Below are positions 1 to 11,714 of a stretch of 64,000 bases of DNA, piece after piece. The stretch spans positions 1-64,000 of the forward strand of contig NZ_CP018016.1 in the NCBI RefSeq assembly GCF_000280495.2, written 5' to 3'. The notes below the pieces were generated by a model, which saw only the letters and a program-made list of their open reading frames with translations, was not told the origin of the DNA and did no database searches. Numbering within the stretch: the first letter of the stretch is position 1; each line of letters opens with the position of its first letter. Source of the DNA: Kosakonia radicincitans DSM 16656 (GTDB lineage: Bacteria > Pseudomonadota > Gammaproteobacteria > Enterobacterales > Enterobacteriaceae). The translations under genes and the position numbers were made by a program.

Positions 1-1398
1 GTGTCACTTTCGCTTTGGCAGCAGTGTCTTGCCCGATTGCAGGATGAGTTACCAGCCACAGAATTTAGTATGTGGATACGCCCGTTGCAGGCGGAACTGA
101 GCGATAACACGCTGGCACTGTACGCGCCAAACCGTTTTGTGCTCGATTGGGTAAGAGACAAATATCTTAATAATATCAATGGACTGCTGAATGAGTTCTG
201 CGGCCCGGATGCCCCGCAGCTGCGTTTTGAGGTGGGTTCCCGCCCGGTCAGCCAGTCGCTGAAAGAACCTGCGACAATCGCTGCGCCCGCACAAGCGGCG
301 CAGGTCGTCGTTCAGCGTGCAGCGCCGGCAGCGCGTCCTGGCTGGGACAATGTTCCTGCGCCGGCAGAGCCGACCTATCGTTCCAATGTTAATGTGAAAC
401 ATACCTTTGATAACTTTGTTGAAGGTAAATCCAACCAGCTGGCTCGCGCGGCGGCTCGCCAGGTTGCGGATAACCCCGGTGGTGCCTATAACCCGCTGTT
501 TTTATATGGCGGTACAGGTCTGGGTAAAACGCACTTGCTGCATGCGGTGGGTAACGGCATTGTGGCGCGAAAGCCGAATGCCAAAGTGGTGTATATGCAC
601 TCCGAGCGCTTTGTCCAGGATATGGTAAAAGCCCTGCAAAACAATGCGATCGAAGAGTTTAAACGCTACTACCGCTCCGTTGATGCCCTGCTGATTGACG
701 ATATTCAATTCTTTGCCAATAAAGAACGATCCCAGGAAGAGTTTTTCCACACCTTTAACGCGTTGCTGGAAGGCAATCAGCAGATCATTCTTACATCGGA
801 TCGCTATCCGAAAGAGATCAATGGCGTTGAGGATCGTTTAAAATCTCGCTTTGGCTGGGGCTTAACGGTAGCGATCGAGCCGCCGGAACTGGAAACCCGC
901 GTTGCGATCCTGATGAAAAAAGCAGATGAAAACGATATTCGTCTGCCGGGCGAAGTGGCCTTCTTTATTGCCAAGCGCCTGCGCTCGAACGTGCGTGAGC
1001 TGGAAGGGGCGCTGAACCGCGTGATTGCCAATGCTAACTTCACCGGTCGTGCGATCACTATCGATTTTGTCCGTGAAGCGTTGCGCGATCTGCTGGCGCT
1101 ACAGGAAAAACTGGTCACCATTGATAATATTCAAAAGACAGTGGCCGAGTACTACAAGATCAAGGTTGCGGATCTTCTCTCCAAGCGTCGATCCCGTTCG
1201 GTAGCCCGTCCGCGCCAGATGGCGATGGCGCTGGCAAAGGAGCTGACTAACCATAGCCTGCCGGAAATCGGTGATGCTTTTGGTGGTCGCGACCATACTA
1301 CCGTGCTGCATGCCTGCCGTAAGATTGAGCAGTTGCGTGAAGAAAGCCATGATATCAAAGAAGATTTTTCCAATTTAATCAGAACATTATCTTCGTGA
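1..1398 (+). CDS. dnaA: Chromosomal replication initiator DnaA
   Basis: DnaA binds DnaA boxes at oriC, opens the duplex and loads DnaB helicase. The 465-residue product is nearly the length of E. coli DnaA (467). Domain I lies at about 1-85, a Pro/Ala-rich linker at 86-130, and the AAA+ domain has Walker A GGTGLGKT at 170-177 and Walker B LLIDD at 230-234. The C-terminal DNA-binding helix carries the signature [15 protein letters not shown]. The start is GTG, as in E. coli, and is base 1 of the window, so the record was probably rotated to dnaA and its promoter lies outside. dnaN follows after 4 bases. No DnaA-box cluster was seen in the window. Confidence 0.99.
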   Translation: MSLSLWQQCLARLQDELPATEFSMWIRPLQAELSDNTLALYAPNRFVLDWVRDKYLNNINGLLNEFCGPDAPQLRFEVGSRPVSQSLKEPATIAAPAQAAQVVVQRAAPAARPGWDNVPAPAEPTYRSNVNVKHTFDNFVEGKSNQLARAAARQVADNPGGAYNPLFLYGGTGLGKTHLLHAVGNGIVARKPNAKVVYMHSERFVQDMVKALQNNAIEEFKRYYRSVDALLIDDIQFFANKERSQEEFFHTFNALLEGNQQIILTSDRYPKEINGVEDRLKSRFGWGLTVAIEPPELETRVAILMKKADENDIRLPGEVAFFIAKRLRSNVRELEGALNRVIANANFTGRAITIDFVREALRDLLALQEKLVTIDNIQKTVAEYYKIKVADLLSKRRSRSVARPRQMAMALAKELTNHSLPEIGDAFGGRDHTTVLHACRKIEQLREESHDIKEDFSNLIRTLSS

Positions 1399-1402
1399 CG
1401 CT

Positions 1403-2503
1403 ATGAAATTTACCGTTGAACGTGAACATTTATTAAAGCCGCTGCAACAGGTTAGCGGCCCATTGGGCGGTCGCCCGACGTTGCCTATTCTCGGTAATCT
1501 GCTGCTTCAGGTTACTGAAGGCGCGCTGTCGCTGACCGGCACCGATCTTGAAATGGAGATGGTGGCGCGCGTTGCGCTGGTTCAGCCGCATGAACAGGGC
1601 GCAACCACGGTACCGGCGCGTAAATTCTTCGACATCTGTCGCGGTCTGCCGGAAGGGGCGGAAATCGCCGTGCAGCTGGAAGGCGAGCGTATGCTGATCC
1701 GTTCCGGGCGCAGCCGTTTCTCGCTATCCACGCTGCCCGCTGCGGACTTCCCGAATCTGGACGACTGGCAAAGCGAAGTGGAGTTCACGCTGCCGCAGGC
1801 CACGATGAAGCGCCTGATCGAAGCGACACAGTTCTCCATGGCGCATCAGGACGTACGTTACTACTTAAACGGCATGCTGTTTGAAACCGAAGGCGAAGAG
1901 CTGCGTACCGTGGCCACTGACGGCCACCGTCTGGCGGTCTGTTCGATGCCAATTGGCGAATCATTGCCGAACCATTCGGTGATCGTGCCGCGTAAAGGCG
2001 TGATTGAGTTGATGCGTATGCTTGATGGTGGCGATACGCCGCTGCGCGTGCAGATTGGCAGCAACAATATTCGTGCGCACGTCGGTGATTTCATCTTCAC
2101 TTCCAAACTGGTTGATGGCCGTTTTCCGGATTATCGTCGCGTTCTGCCGAAGAATCCTGACAAAACGCTGGAAGCTGGCTGCGATTCGCTCAAGCAGGCA
2201 TTTGCCCGCGCGGCGATCCTCTCCAACGAGAAGTTCCGTGGTGTGCGTCTGTATGTCAGTGAGAACCAGATCAAAATCACCGCCAACAACCCGGAGCAGG
2301 AAGAAGCCGAAGAGTTTCTCGACGTCACCTACGCTGGCAGCGAAATGGAAATCGGCTTTAATGTCAGCTATGTGCTGGACGTACTGAATGCGCTGAAGTG
2401 CGAGAACGTACGTATTCTGCTGACGGATTCAGTTTCCAGCGTGCAGATTGAAGATGCGGCCAGTCAAAGCGCGGCCTATGTCGTCATGCCAATGCGTTTG
2501 TAG
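1403..2503 (+). CDS. dnaN: DNA polymerase III sliding clamp (beta subunit)
   Basis: The beta clamp encircles DNA and tethers polymerase III and many repair factors. At 366 residues it matches the enterobacterial family exactly, and it ends in the conserved VVMPMRL tail, which forms part of the partner-binding pocket. It starts 4 bases after dnaA, with its ribosome-binding region inside the dnaA end, so the two are almost certainly cotranscribed. In E. coli recF follows dnaN directly. Here about 140 bases intervene (see the next entry). Confidence 0.99.
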   Translation: MKFTVEREHLLKPLQQVSGPLGGRPTLPILGNLLLQVTEGALSLTGTDLEMEMVARVALVQPHEQGATTVPARKFFDICRGLPEGAEIAVQLEGERMLIRSGRSRFSLSTLPAADFPNLDDWQSEVEFTLPQATMKRLIEATQFSMAHQDVRYYLNGMLFETEGEELRTVATDGHRLAVCSMPIGESLPNHSVIVPRKGVIELMRMLDGGDTPLRVQIGSNNIRAHVGDFIFTSKLVDGRFPDYRRVLPKNPDKTLEAGCDSLKQAFARAAILSNEKFRGVRLYVSENQIKITANNPEQEEAEEFLDVTYAGSEMEIGFNVSYVLDVLNALKCENVRILLTDSVSSVQIEDAASQSAAYVVMPMRL

Positions 2504-2643
2504 AAAAGTATCGGGCTATCTTACTTGTTATTCTGGCTCCGGGCAGTGCTCGCAATCCTCACGTACTTCAGTACGCTCCGGTTGCTGTGCGCTGGCCGTA
2601 ACCAGACTAACTGCGACGATAACGCCCTGGTGATGAGTAAATC
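2504..2643. repeat. Inserted intergenic repeat-like element between dnaN and recF
   Basis: This 140-base spacer separates genes that abut in E. coli. It holds a symmetrical element: CGTACT at 2562-2567 and AGTACG at 2570-2575 around a 2-base centre, flanked by outer arms GCAA (2552-2555) and TTGC (2582-2585) with an unpaired middle. That layout resembles small dispersed enterobacterial intergenic repeats. I did not notice a second copy in the window, so repeat status is inferred from the form, not shown. A short open frame crossing the spacer (2448-2633) has no recognisable product. Confidence 0.55.
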
Positions 2644-3717
2644 ATGTCGCTAACCCGATTACTGATCAAAGATTTCCGTAATATTGAGAATGCAGATCTC
2701 GCATTATCTCCCGGCTTTAATTTCCTCGTCGGCGCCAACGGCAGTGGTAAAACCAGCGTGCTGGAAGCTATTTACACGCTCGGTCATGGCCGGGCGTTTC
2801 GCAGTTTGCAAATCGGCCGCGTTATTCGTCATGAGCAGGAATCCTTTGTTTTACATGGGCGATTGCAGGGCGAAGAGCGAGAAACCTCAATTGGTTTGAC
2901 CAAAGATAAGCTCGGCGACAGCAAGGTGCGCATTGACGGCACCGACGGTCACAAAGTCGCTGAACTGGCTCTGCTGATGCCGATGCAGCTCATCACCCCT
3001 GAGGGGTTTACTTTGCTCAACGGCGGCCCCAAATATCGAAGAGCGTTCCTTGACTGGGGTTGTTTTCACAATGAGAGCGGTTTTTTTACCGCCTGGAGCA
3101 ATCTCAAGCGCCTGCTGAAGCAGCGCAACGCCGCATTGCGCCAGGTGAGCCACTATGCGCAGCTTCGTCCGTGGGATAAAGAGTTGATCCCGCTGGCGGA
3201 ACAGCTAAGCCGCTGGCGTGCCGAATACAGTGCCGCCATTGCGGAAGATATGGCAGATACCTGCCGCCAGTTTTTACCGGAGTTCTCCCTCACTTTTTCG
3301 TTTCAGCGCGGGTGGGAAAAGGAGACCGATTACAGTGAGGTGCTGGAGCGCAATTTTGAGCGCGACCGCATGCTGACTTACACCGCTCACGGTCCGCATA
3401 AAGCGGATTTCCGCATCAGGGCGGACGGTGCGCCGGTTGAAGATACGCTGTCTCGCGGGCAGTTAAAACTCCTGATGTGCGCGCTGCGTCTGGCGCAGGG
3501 CGAGTTTTTAACGCGTGAAAGCGGACGACGCTGTTTATACCTGATAGATGATTTTGCCTCCGAACTTGATGACGAGAAGCGCGGCCTGTTAGCCAGCCGG
3601 TTAAAAGCCACGCAGTCACAGGTTTTTGTCAGCGCGATCAGCGCCGAGCACGTAATGGACATGTCGGACAAAAATTCGAAGATGTTCACCGTGGAAAAGG
3701 GTAAAATAACGGATTAA
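2644..3717 (+). CDS. recF: Recombination mediator RecF
   Basis: RecF is an SMC/Rad50-like ATPase that, with RecO and RecR, loads RecA at single-strand gaps. The 357 residues match the E. coli length. Walker [10 protein letters not shown] is near residue 32, the ABC signature is LSRGQLKLL in the C-terminal third, and Walker B is [13 protein letters not shown]. The ATG is preceded by GATGAGTAAATC, which offers only a weak Shine-Dalgarno. Translation here cannot be coupled to the dnaN stop as it is in E. coli, because of the spacer. gyrB follows after 28 bases. Confidence 0.98.
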   Translation: MSLTRLLIKDFRNIENADLALSPGFNFLVGANGSGKTSVLEAIYTLGHGRAFRSLQIGRVIRHEQESFVLHGRLQGEERETSIGLTKDKLGDSKVRIDGTDGHKVAELALLMPMQLITPEGFTLLNGGPKYRRAFLDWGCFHNESGFFTAWSNLKRLLKQRNAALRQVSHYAQLRPWDKELIPLAEQLSRWRAEYSAAIAEDMADTCRQFLPEFSLTFSFQRGWEKETDYSEVLERNFERDRMLTYTAHGPHKADFRIRADGAPVEDTLSRGQLKLLMCALRLAQGEFLTRESGRRCLYLIDDFASELDDEKRGLLASRLKATQSQVFVSAISAEHVMDMSDKNSKMFTVEKGKITD

Positions 3718-3727
3718 CCCAAGATAA

Positions 3728-6160
<2,433 letters not shown>

Positions 6161-6382
6161 CGGCTTACAGGCCGAATTGTAGGCCGGGTAAACGCAGAGC
6201 CACCCGGCGAAAAGCGCCTGAGGCGCTGCGCTTATCAGGCCTGGAGGCTGAATCCTCCGTTTTATGGCGAAAAAGGGGAATCCCGGTTCCCCTTCCTGTC
6301 CCCCTTTTCACCCCGTCGCGCTGCTGTTTTTTGAGCGGAATCGCGTTAGCATGGGTCCTGAAAAATCTCATCTGGGGATCTC
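6161..6382. repeat. gyrB-yidA intergenic region with REP-like hairpins
   Basis: Several stem-loops follow gyrB. One pairs GCCGGGT (6183-6189) with ACCCGGC (6202-6208). A second runs from GCCTGA near 6217 to TCAGGC at 6235-6240 and has the REP-element look. GGAGG/CCTCC at 6243-6258 is followed by GTTTT and could be a weak terminator for gyrB. AAGGGGAA/TTCCCCTT at 6273-6294 has its T-run only when read on the minus strand. In E. coli yidB sits between gyrB and yidA; it is absent here. Confidence 0.65.
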
Positions 6383-7195
6383 ATGGCTATAAAACTTATT
6401 GCAATCGATATGGACGGCACGCTGCTGCTGCCGGATCACACCATCTCTCCCGCCGTTAAAAATGCTATCGCCGCTGCGCGCGAGCGCGGTATTAACGTGG
6501 TGCTGACCACGGGCCGACCCTATGCGGGCGTTCACAGCTACATGAAAGAGCTGCATATGGAGCGGGAAGGTGATTATTGCATCACCTACAACGGCGCACT
6601 GGTACAGAACGCCATTGACGGCAGCACGGTAGCGCAAACGACGTTGAGCTATGATGATTACCGCTACCTGGAGAAACTCTCCCGCGAAGTTGGTTCTCAT
6701 TTCCACGCCCTTGATCGCAATACGCTTTACACCGCAAACCGGGACATCAGCTACTACACGGTGCACGAATCTTACGTGGCAACGATTCCGCTGGTGTTCT
6801 GCGAGGCAGAAAAGATGGATCCCGCAACGCAGTTCCTCAAAGTGATGATGATTGATGACCCGGTGATCCTCGATCAGGCTATTGCCCGCATCCCGCAGGA
6901 AGTGAAAGAGAAGTATACCGTGCTGAAAAGTGCGCCGTACTACCTCGAAATACTGGATAAACGAGTCAATAAAGGCACCGGTGTGAAATCCCTTGCCGAG
7001 GCGCTGAATATCAAGCAGGACGAGATCATGGCGATTGGCGATCAGGAAAACGACATCGCAATGATCGAATATGCTGGCGTGGGTGTGGCGATGGATAACG
7101 CCATTCCATCGGTGAAAGAAATCGCGAACTTTGTCACCAAATCCAACCTTGAAGACGGCGTTGCTTACGCCATCGAGAAATTTGCCCTGAACTAA
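6383..7195 (+). CDS. yidA: HAD-family sugar phosphatase YidA
   Basis: YidA is a cytoplasmic HAD phosphatase (Cof subfamily) that dephosphorylates sugar phosphates such as erythrose 4-phosphate and alpha-glucose 1-phosphate. The product is 270 residues, as in E. coli. Motif I is IDMDGTLL near the N-terminus, with the nucleophile Asp first and the acid/base Asp two residues on. Motif II is VLTTGRPY, and motif IV is MAIGDQENDIAMIEYAG with the Mg-binding acids. It stands alone between hairpin-rich spacers. The ATG at 6383 is preceded by CTGGGGATCTC. Confidence 0.97.
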   Translation: MAIKLIAIDMDGTLLLPDHTISPAVKNAIAAARERGINVVLTTGRPYAGVHSYMKELHMEREGDYCITYNGALVQNAIDGSTVAQTTLSYDDYRYLEKLSREVGSHFHALDRNTLYTANRDISYYTVHESYVATIPLVFCEAEKMDPATQFLKVMMIDDPVILDQAIARIPQEVKEKYTVLKSAPYYLEILDKRVNKGTGVKSLAEALNIKQDEIMAIGDQENDIAMIEYAGVGVAMDNAIPSVKEIANFVTKSNLEDGVAYAIEKFALN

Positions 7196-7310
7196 GCGAT
7201 TCTCGCAGGCAGGAGCGCATTGCTCTTGCTTGTGGCTTTCCGAATCGTAGTCATTTCCCCTCGGATCCATTACTCTGAAGCGCTTACTCCGCTTCCGGGT
7301 TTATCCGCTA

Positions 7311-8537
7311 ATGAAACAACTCACCTTCGCTGCGCGTCACCATCAACTGACCAATATTCATAGCTGGACACCAGACAGCCAGTGGCTGGTTTTCGATGTT
7401 CGCCCCTCCGGCGCATCGTTTACCGGGAAAACCATTGAGCGTGTCAATGTGCACAGTGGTGAGGTTGAAGTGCTGTATACGGCAACGGACGGCGCGCATG
7501 TTGGTGTGGTGACGGTCAGCCCACAGGCGGAAAAATATGTTTTTATCCATGGCCCGGAAAACCCTGACGACAACTGGCAGTATGATTTTCACCATCGCCG
7601 GGGCGTTATTACGGAAAAGGGCGTAACGCGGAATCTGGATGCGCTGGATATCACCGCGCCTTACACGCCGGGCGCGCTGCGCGGCGGCACGCACGTGCAT
7701 GTGTTCAGCCCGAATGGTGAAAACGTCAGCTTTACCTATAACGACCACGTTATGCATGCGCTTTCTCCGGCAAAAGATCTGCGTAATGTCGGCGTTGCGG
7801 TGCCGTTTGGCCCGGTAACGCCGCCCTGCACACATCCGCGTGAATATGGCGGCAGCCACTGGTGCGTACTGATCAGCCGCACAACATCCACGCCCGTGCC
7901 GGGCAGCGACGATATCAATCGTGCTTACGAAGAGGGATGGGTTGGCAACGACAGGCTGGCGTTCATCGGCGATACGCTTTCGACAGGCGGTGAAAAAGTG
8001 CCGGAGTTGTTTATTGTCGCGCTGCCTGGCGATGAACAAGGCTGGAAAACCGCAGGTGATGCGCCGCTGGCGGGCAGCGAACAAACTCTGCCCGCGCCGC
8101 CAAAAGGCGTGGTGCAAAAGCGTCTGACATTCACTCACCAACGCCGTTATCCTGGCTTAGTAAATGTGCCGCGCCACTGGGTGCGCAGCAATCCGCAGGC
8201 CACGCAGATTGCGTTTTTGATGCGTGATGAGCGCGGTATTGTGCAGTTGTGGTTGATAAGCCCGGACGGCGGTGAACCGCGCCAGTTAACTTTTACTGCC
8301 GGTGGTATCCAGTCGGCCTTTAACTGGCATCCCTCCGGCGAGGCGCTGGGATTTGTACTGGAAAACCGCATTGCGCTATGCGATGCCGGGCGCGGTGACA
8401 TCACCTTTTTGACATCCGATCACGTAAATCCACCGTCTGCCGATGCCGTGGTGTTTTCACCAGACGGGAAGCTGATCGCCTGGATGGAAGAGGTGGAAGG
8501 CTTCCGCCAGCTGTGGATGACGGAAACCCGACTGTAA
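7311..8537 (+). CDS. yidR: YidR, beta-propeller-like DUF3748 protein
   Basis: The 408-residue protein closely follows E. coli YidR throughout, for example WTPDSQWLVFDVRPSGASFTG near the start and VFSPDG repeats near the end. WTPDSQWLVFD, NWHPSGEALGF and VFSPDGKLIAW are WD40/TolB-like propeller blades. No signal peptide is visible, so it is probably cytoplasmic. The biochemical role of this family is not known to me. The gene converges on yidQ with one base between stop codons. E. coli keeps yidR and yidQ adjacent as well. Confidence 0.93.
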   Translation: MKQLTFAARHHQLTNIHSWTPDSQWLVFDVRPSGASFTGKTIERVNVHSGEVEVLYTATDGAHVGVVTVSPQAEKYVFIHGPENPDDNWQYDFHHRRGVITEKGVTRNLDALDITAPYTPGALRGGTHVHVFSPNGENVSFTYNDHVMHALSPAKDLRNVGVAVPFGPVTPPCTHPREYGGSHWCVLISRTTSTPVPGSDDINRAYEEGWVGNDRLAFIGDTLSTGGEKVPELFIVALPGDEQGWKTAGDAPLAGSEQTLPAPPKGVVQKRLTFTHQRRYPGLVNVPRHWVRSNPQATQIAFLMRDERGIVQLWLISPDGGEPRQLTFTAGGIQSAFNWHPSGEALGFVLENRIALCDAGRGDITFLTSDHVNPPSADAVVFSPDGKLIAWMEEVEGFRQLWMTETRL

Positions 8538-8538
8538 A

Positions 8539-8868
8539 TCAGGGAGCAGGCATGGGCGCTGGCGGGATCACCGAGTTGGTCGCCAGGTTTGCCTGTTCGC
8601 TCTTTTCAACCCGTGATTTGATGGAATCATCCTTGCGGAAGAGATCCCACGGCAGCAGTAAGGTGTCCATGACAGCGGTAAAAGGCATATCCAGTACCAC
8701 CAGCGACTTGGTGCCAATGCCAGTTTCATCATCGGAAAGCATGGCCGAACTGGCGCGCGTTCCAGGATAAACCCCTTCTTTGCCGCCCGTATGCGACATG
8801 ACGCTTGAGCAACCTGACAACATCATTCCGTAGAGCAAAACAGAAACTATAAGCGTTGTTTTCATCAT
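8539..8868 (-). CDS. yidQ: Lipoprotein YidQ (DUF1375)
   Basis: A 109-residue small lipoprotein. The signal peptide ends in the lipobox LSGC, with the lipidated Cys at residue 20, followed by SSVMSHTGG. Short YidQ/YceK-family proteins of this kind carry a conserved PFTAVMDTLLLPWDL segment, seen here in the middle. It is expected in the cell envelope. Function is unknown. It is divergent from ibpA across a 311-base region that holds the heat-shock promoter. Confidence 0.92.
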   Translation of the reverse strand: MMKTTLIVSVLLYGMMLSGCSSVMSHTGGKEGVYPGTRASSAMLSDDETGIGTKSLVVLDMPFTAVMDTLLLPWDLFRKDDSIKSRVEKSEQANLATNSVIPPAPMPAP

Positions 8869-9045
8869 CGATTAATCATCGTTGTTTGTAGTTTGAATGC
8901 TACTCAGGCGGTTATAGCCTCCCTTTTGGGAAAGGGATAGCATTCGGGTTCCGCTCTGTGGCGGTACTCGCACTTTGTCCTTTTGTGCTGTGATCCCAGT
9001 CTATGCATTGCGCCAGAAAGTGCAAAAAAAAGTCGGTATTCCACC

Positions 9046-9073
9046 CTTGAAATCAGACCCGTCAGCCATATTT
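9046..9073 (+). promoter_or_regulatory. Sigma-32-like promoter of ibpA
   Basis: CTTGAAA at 9046-9052, 13 bases, then CCATATTT at 9066-9073. This fits the heat-shock sigma factor pattern (CTTGAAA, 11-16 bases, CCCCAT-T). It lies about 100 bases upstream of ibpA, an RpoH-regulated gene in E. coli. The rest of the yidQ-ibpA gap shows no gene. Confidence 0.75.
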
Positions 9074-9074
9074 T

Positions 9075-9179
9075 AGGAATGTAACCAAGAAACACGCCGG
9101 AAGGGTGTTGGGTTACGGTAATGGCCTGTTCCTTGTGGAAGGCATGGAAAAATCTCGCTGATTTCAGGAGCTTTTAAGT
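9075..9179 (+). promoter_or_regulatory. ROSE-like RNA thermometer in the ibpA leader
   Basis: The ibpA leader is long and ends in the arrangement that defines ROSE elements: UCGCU at 9155-9159 (the U-Y-GCU motif), a short loop, then the Shine-Dalgarno AGGAG at 9166-9170, which pairs with it at low temperature. The ATG is at 9180. Known biology: ROSE elements block ibpA translation until heating melts this stem. The outer helices were not folded in detail. Confidence 0.75.
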
Positions 9180-9593
9180 ATGCGTAATTTCGATCTCTCC
9201 CCGCTTTATCGTTCGGCTATTGGTTTTGACCGTCTGTTTAATCTGCTGGAAAACAACCAGAACCAGAGCAATGGCGGTTACCCTCCGTACAACGTTGAAT
9301 TAGTGGATGAAAACCACTACCGCATCGCCATTGCTGTGGCCGGTTTCGCTGAGAGCGAACTGGAAATCACCGCGCAGGACAACCTGCTGGTGGTGAAAGG
9401 CTCCCACAGTGACGAGCAAAAAGAGCGTACTTACCTCTATCAGGGCATTGCTGAGCGCAACTTCGAACGCAAATTCCAGCTGGCGGAAAATATTCACGTC
9501 AATGGCGCCAACCTGGTGAACGGCCTGCTCTATATCGATCTGGAACGCGTGATCCCGGAAGAGAAAAAACCGCGTCGCATCGAAATTAACTAA
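9180..9593 (+). CDS. ibpA: Small heat-shock protein IbpA
   Basis: IbpA is a cytoplasmic alpha-crystallin-type holdase that coats aggregating proteins and passes them to DnaK/ClpB. At 137 residues it equals E. coli IbpA. The alpha-crystallin domain runs from about 40 to 125 ([20 protein letters not shown] onward), and the C-terminal tail contains the I-x-I type motif (RRIEIN). ibpB follows after 111 bases. The upstream promoter and thermometer indicate heat-shock control at both transcription and translation. Confidence 0.98.
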   Translation: MRNFDLSPLYRSAIGFDRLFNLLENNQNQSNGGYPPYNVELVDENHYRIAIAVAGFAESELEITAQDNLLVVKGSHSDEQKERTYLYQGIAERNFERKFQLAENIHVNGANLVNGLLYIDLERVIPEEKKPRRIEIN

Positions 9594-9679
9594 TTGTTCC
9601 GGGTTGCCACTGGCGGCCCGGTCCCGACATGCTCGCCGACAGGGGGCATATGTGAGCCATTGCGCTCGCAGGTATTCAC

Positions 9680-9697
9680 TCGCTTCTTAGAAGGAGA
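9680..9697 (+). promoter_or_regulatory. Second thermometer-like hairpin before ibpB
   Basis: The ibpA-ibpB spacer repeats the layout of the ibpA leader: UCGCU at 9680-9684, a few bases, then AAGGAG at 9691-9696, which can fold back on the upstream CUUCU. The start codon is at 9705. Independent thermal control of ibpB is inferred from this similarity. Confidence 0.55.
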
Positions 9698-9704
9698 AAC
9701 ACTC

Positions 9705-10133
9705 ATGCGTAACTATGATTTATCCCCGATTTTTCGTCAGTGGATTGGCTTCGACAAACTGGCTAACGCCCTGCAAAGCACCACTGAACAGCAGTCTTTC
9801 CCTCCTTACAACATTGAGAAAGGCGACGATAACCACTACCGCATCACCCTTGCGCTGGCCGGTTTCCGCCAGGAAGAGCTGGATATTCAGCTGGAAAATA
9901 GCCGCCTGACCATTAAAGGCACGCCGGAAAAACCGGCCAACGAGCCGAAATGGTTGCATCAGGGGTTGGTGATACAGCCGTTCAGCCTGAGCTTTACGCT
10001 GGCCGACTTTATGGAAGTCTCCGGCGCGACCTTTGCCAACGGTTTGCTGCATATCGATCTACTGCGTAACGTGCCGGAAAGCGCGGCGCCGCAACGGATT
10101 GCCATCAGCAATCGACCGGCGTTAAATAGCTAA
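9705..10133 (+). CDS. ibpB: Small heat-shock protein IbpB
   Basis: IbpB is the partner of IbpA in hetero-oligomeric holdase complexes. From the ATG encoding [10 protein letters not shown] there are 142 residues, the E. coli length. The frame is open further upstream to 9594, but the clear AAGGAG at 9691-9696 and alignment with IbpB set the start at 9705. The alpha-crystallin domain spans about 35-125, and the C-terminus carries PQRIAISN, an I-x-I motif. A strong terminator follows at once. Confidence 0.97.
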   Translation: MRNYDLSPIFRQWIGFDKLANALQSTTEQQSFPPYNIEKGDDNHYRITLALAGFRQEELDIQLENSRLTIKGTPEKPANEPKWLHQGLVIQPFSLSFTLADFMEVSGATFANGLLHIDLLRNVPESAAPQRIAISNRPALNS

Positions 10134-10146
10134 CGGCTGCAGAACA

Positions 10147-10170
10147 AAAGGCTCCGCATACGGAGCCTTT
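10147..10170. terminator. Bidirectional terminator after ibpB
   Basis: AAAGGCTCCG (10147-10156), loop CATA, CGGAGCCTTT (10161-10170): a perfect 10-bp stem with A and T flanks, placed between ibpB and the convergent MFS gene. Confidence 0.9.
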
Positions 10171-10175
10171 ATTGT

Positions 10176-11438
10176 TTATGCGTGAACGCGCTGCAAAAAA
10201 CGCTGCCGCCAGGGTTTGAGCACGAAAAAGGCCAGCAGCGCGCAGAGAATATCAAGCGTGATGGCGCAGCCAAACACCAGATTCCAGCTTCCCGTTTGCT
10301 GATACATCAGCGCCGCCAGCGGCCCGCCAAAGATGGAACCAATCCCCTGCGAAATATAGAGCCAGCCGTAGTTCGCTGTCGCATGCTGCGTGCCGAAGGT
10401 ATCGGTTAGCGTGGCGGGGAAAAGTGAAAAAATCTCGCCCCAGCCGAAAAAAACCACCCCGGAGAGCAAAACAAACAGCAGCGGATCGTCTTTGCACAAC
10501 AACCACAACGCCATCGCACAGCCTTCCAGGCCAAAAGCGATAAACATCATATTTTCGCGACCGATGCGGTCAGAAATATAGCCGCACACCGGGCGCGTCA
10601 GCCCGTTCATAAAGCGGTCGATGGTCATCGCCAGCGGCAGCGCCGCCACGCCCATTACGGTCACTGCGGTAATACCGAAATCTTCGGCGAAAATCGCCAT
10701 CTGTGAAGTGACCATCAGCCCGGAGGTGGACATCATGGTCATCATCACAAACATCAGCCAGAACAGCGGCTTGCGTAGCATCTCTCCTGGAGAAAAACTT
10801 TTATCACTCATCGCCAGGCTACTGTTGCTCTCCTGCGTGTTGAGTGTTTGCGGCGCGCGTAGCCCCTGGCTGGCAATAAAACCAATGACCGCCATGACCA
10901 GCCCGAACTGCCAGAGCGTGTTTTCCAACCCCTTCGCGGCCAGCGATTGTGTGACCGGAAAGGTGGTCAGAATCGCGCCCATGCCATAGCCCGCCGCCAC
11001 CATCCCTGTGGCAAATCCGCGTTTTTCCGGGAACCAGCGCACCATCAGACCCACCACGCCGATGTAAACAATCCCGGTGCCAAGGCCGCCCAGCACGCCG
11101 TAATAGAGATAAAGTTCGCTCAGGCTACTGATGGTTGAGGTCAGCATCCAGCTTACGCCGCTCAGCACAGTACCAATGGCAATTAACCTGCGCGGGCCGA
11201 ACTTATCGATCAATCGCCCCTGAAAAGGTGAGAAGAAGGTTTGCAAAATGATCAACAGGGAAAAGGTGAGCTGAATTTCCGCCAGCGGAACGTTCAGCTT
11301 TGCCATAAAAGGGCGCGTAAACAGCGCCCAGACATATTGCGGGCTGGAGATGGAGATCATACACAGCAAGCCCAGCGCTAACTGGGTCCACTTTTTCTGG
11401 CTGGTAACCACTACGTGAGTCAGTGTTGTATTTGTCAT
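10176..11438 (-). CDS. MFS transporter, oxalate/formate antiporter-like (OFA) family
   Basis: A 12-helix major facilitator permease of 420 residues from the ATG at 11438, which follows an AGGGGG ribosome-binding site. An in-frame TTG at 11459 is the alternative. The MFS loop motif GRLIDKFGPRR sits between helices 2 and 3, with a related GYISDRIGREN in the second half. The SSPQYVWALFTRPFM start and overall pattern match the OFA group (OxlT-like; YhjX is a relative). Substrate cannot be read from sequence: oxalate, formate, pyruvate or another monocarboxylate is possible. It is a lone gene converging on ibpB. Confidence 0.8.
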   Translation of the reverse strand: MTNTTLTHVVVTSQKKWTQLALGLLCMISISSPQYVWALFTRPFMAKLNVPLAEIQLTFSLLIILQTFFSPFQGRLIDKFGPRRLIAIGTVLSGVSWMLTSTISSLSELYLYYGVLGGLGTGIVYIGVVGLMVRWFPEKRGFATGMVAAGYGMGAILTTFPVTQSLAAKGLENTLWQFGLVMAVIGFIASQGLRAPQTLNTQESNSSLAMSDKSFSPGEMLRKPLFWLMFVMMTMMSTSGLMVTSQMAIFAEDFGITAVTVMGVAALPLAMTIDRFMNGLTRPVCGYISDRIGRENMMFIAFGLEGCAMALWLLCKDDPLLFVLLSGVVFFGWGEIFSLFPATLTDTFGTQHATANYGWLYISQGIGSIFGGPLAALMYQQTGSWNLVFGCAITLDILCALLAFFVLKPWRQRFLQRVHA

Positions 11439-11714
11439 GCCGCCCCCTGTTTTTAACAAAAGTGGGCTTTTGCATTAACCATGCCATAACCTATTGTTGT
11501 GTCTGACATTCCCGGAATGCTTAGCAGGCGCTCGGTTTTTTCCGCCCGTGTCGGTAAAAGGGTGTGCTTTTGTTCAGGGCAACGGTTTTCTGCTGGTGCA
11601 ATCTTCGCCACATTCTGAGGCAAATAAATTCCATACACTGTGTAAGGGGTAACCTATACAGCTATTACGGGTTCTGCCAAACTCCTTGCAGTCATCATGT
11701 ACAGGGAAAAGATC

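Noticed and set aside
2448..2633. A 61-residue open frame across the dnaN end and the spacer
   Set aside because: It overlaps dnaN in another frame and covers the palindromic repeat; no ribosome-binding site or family resemblance.
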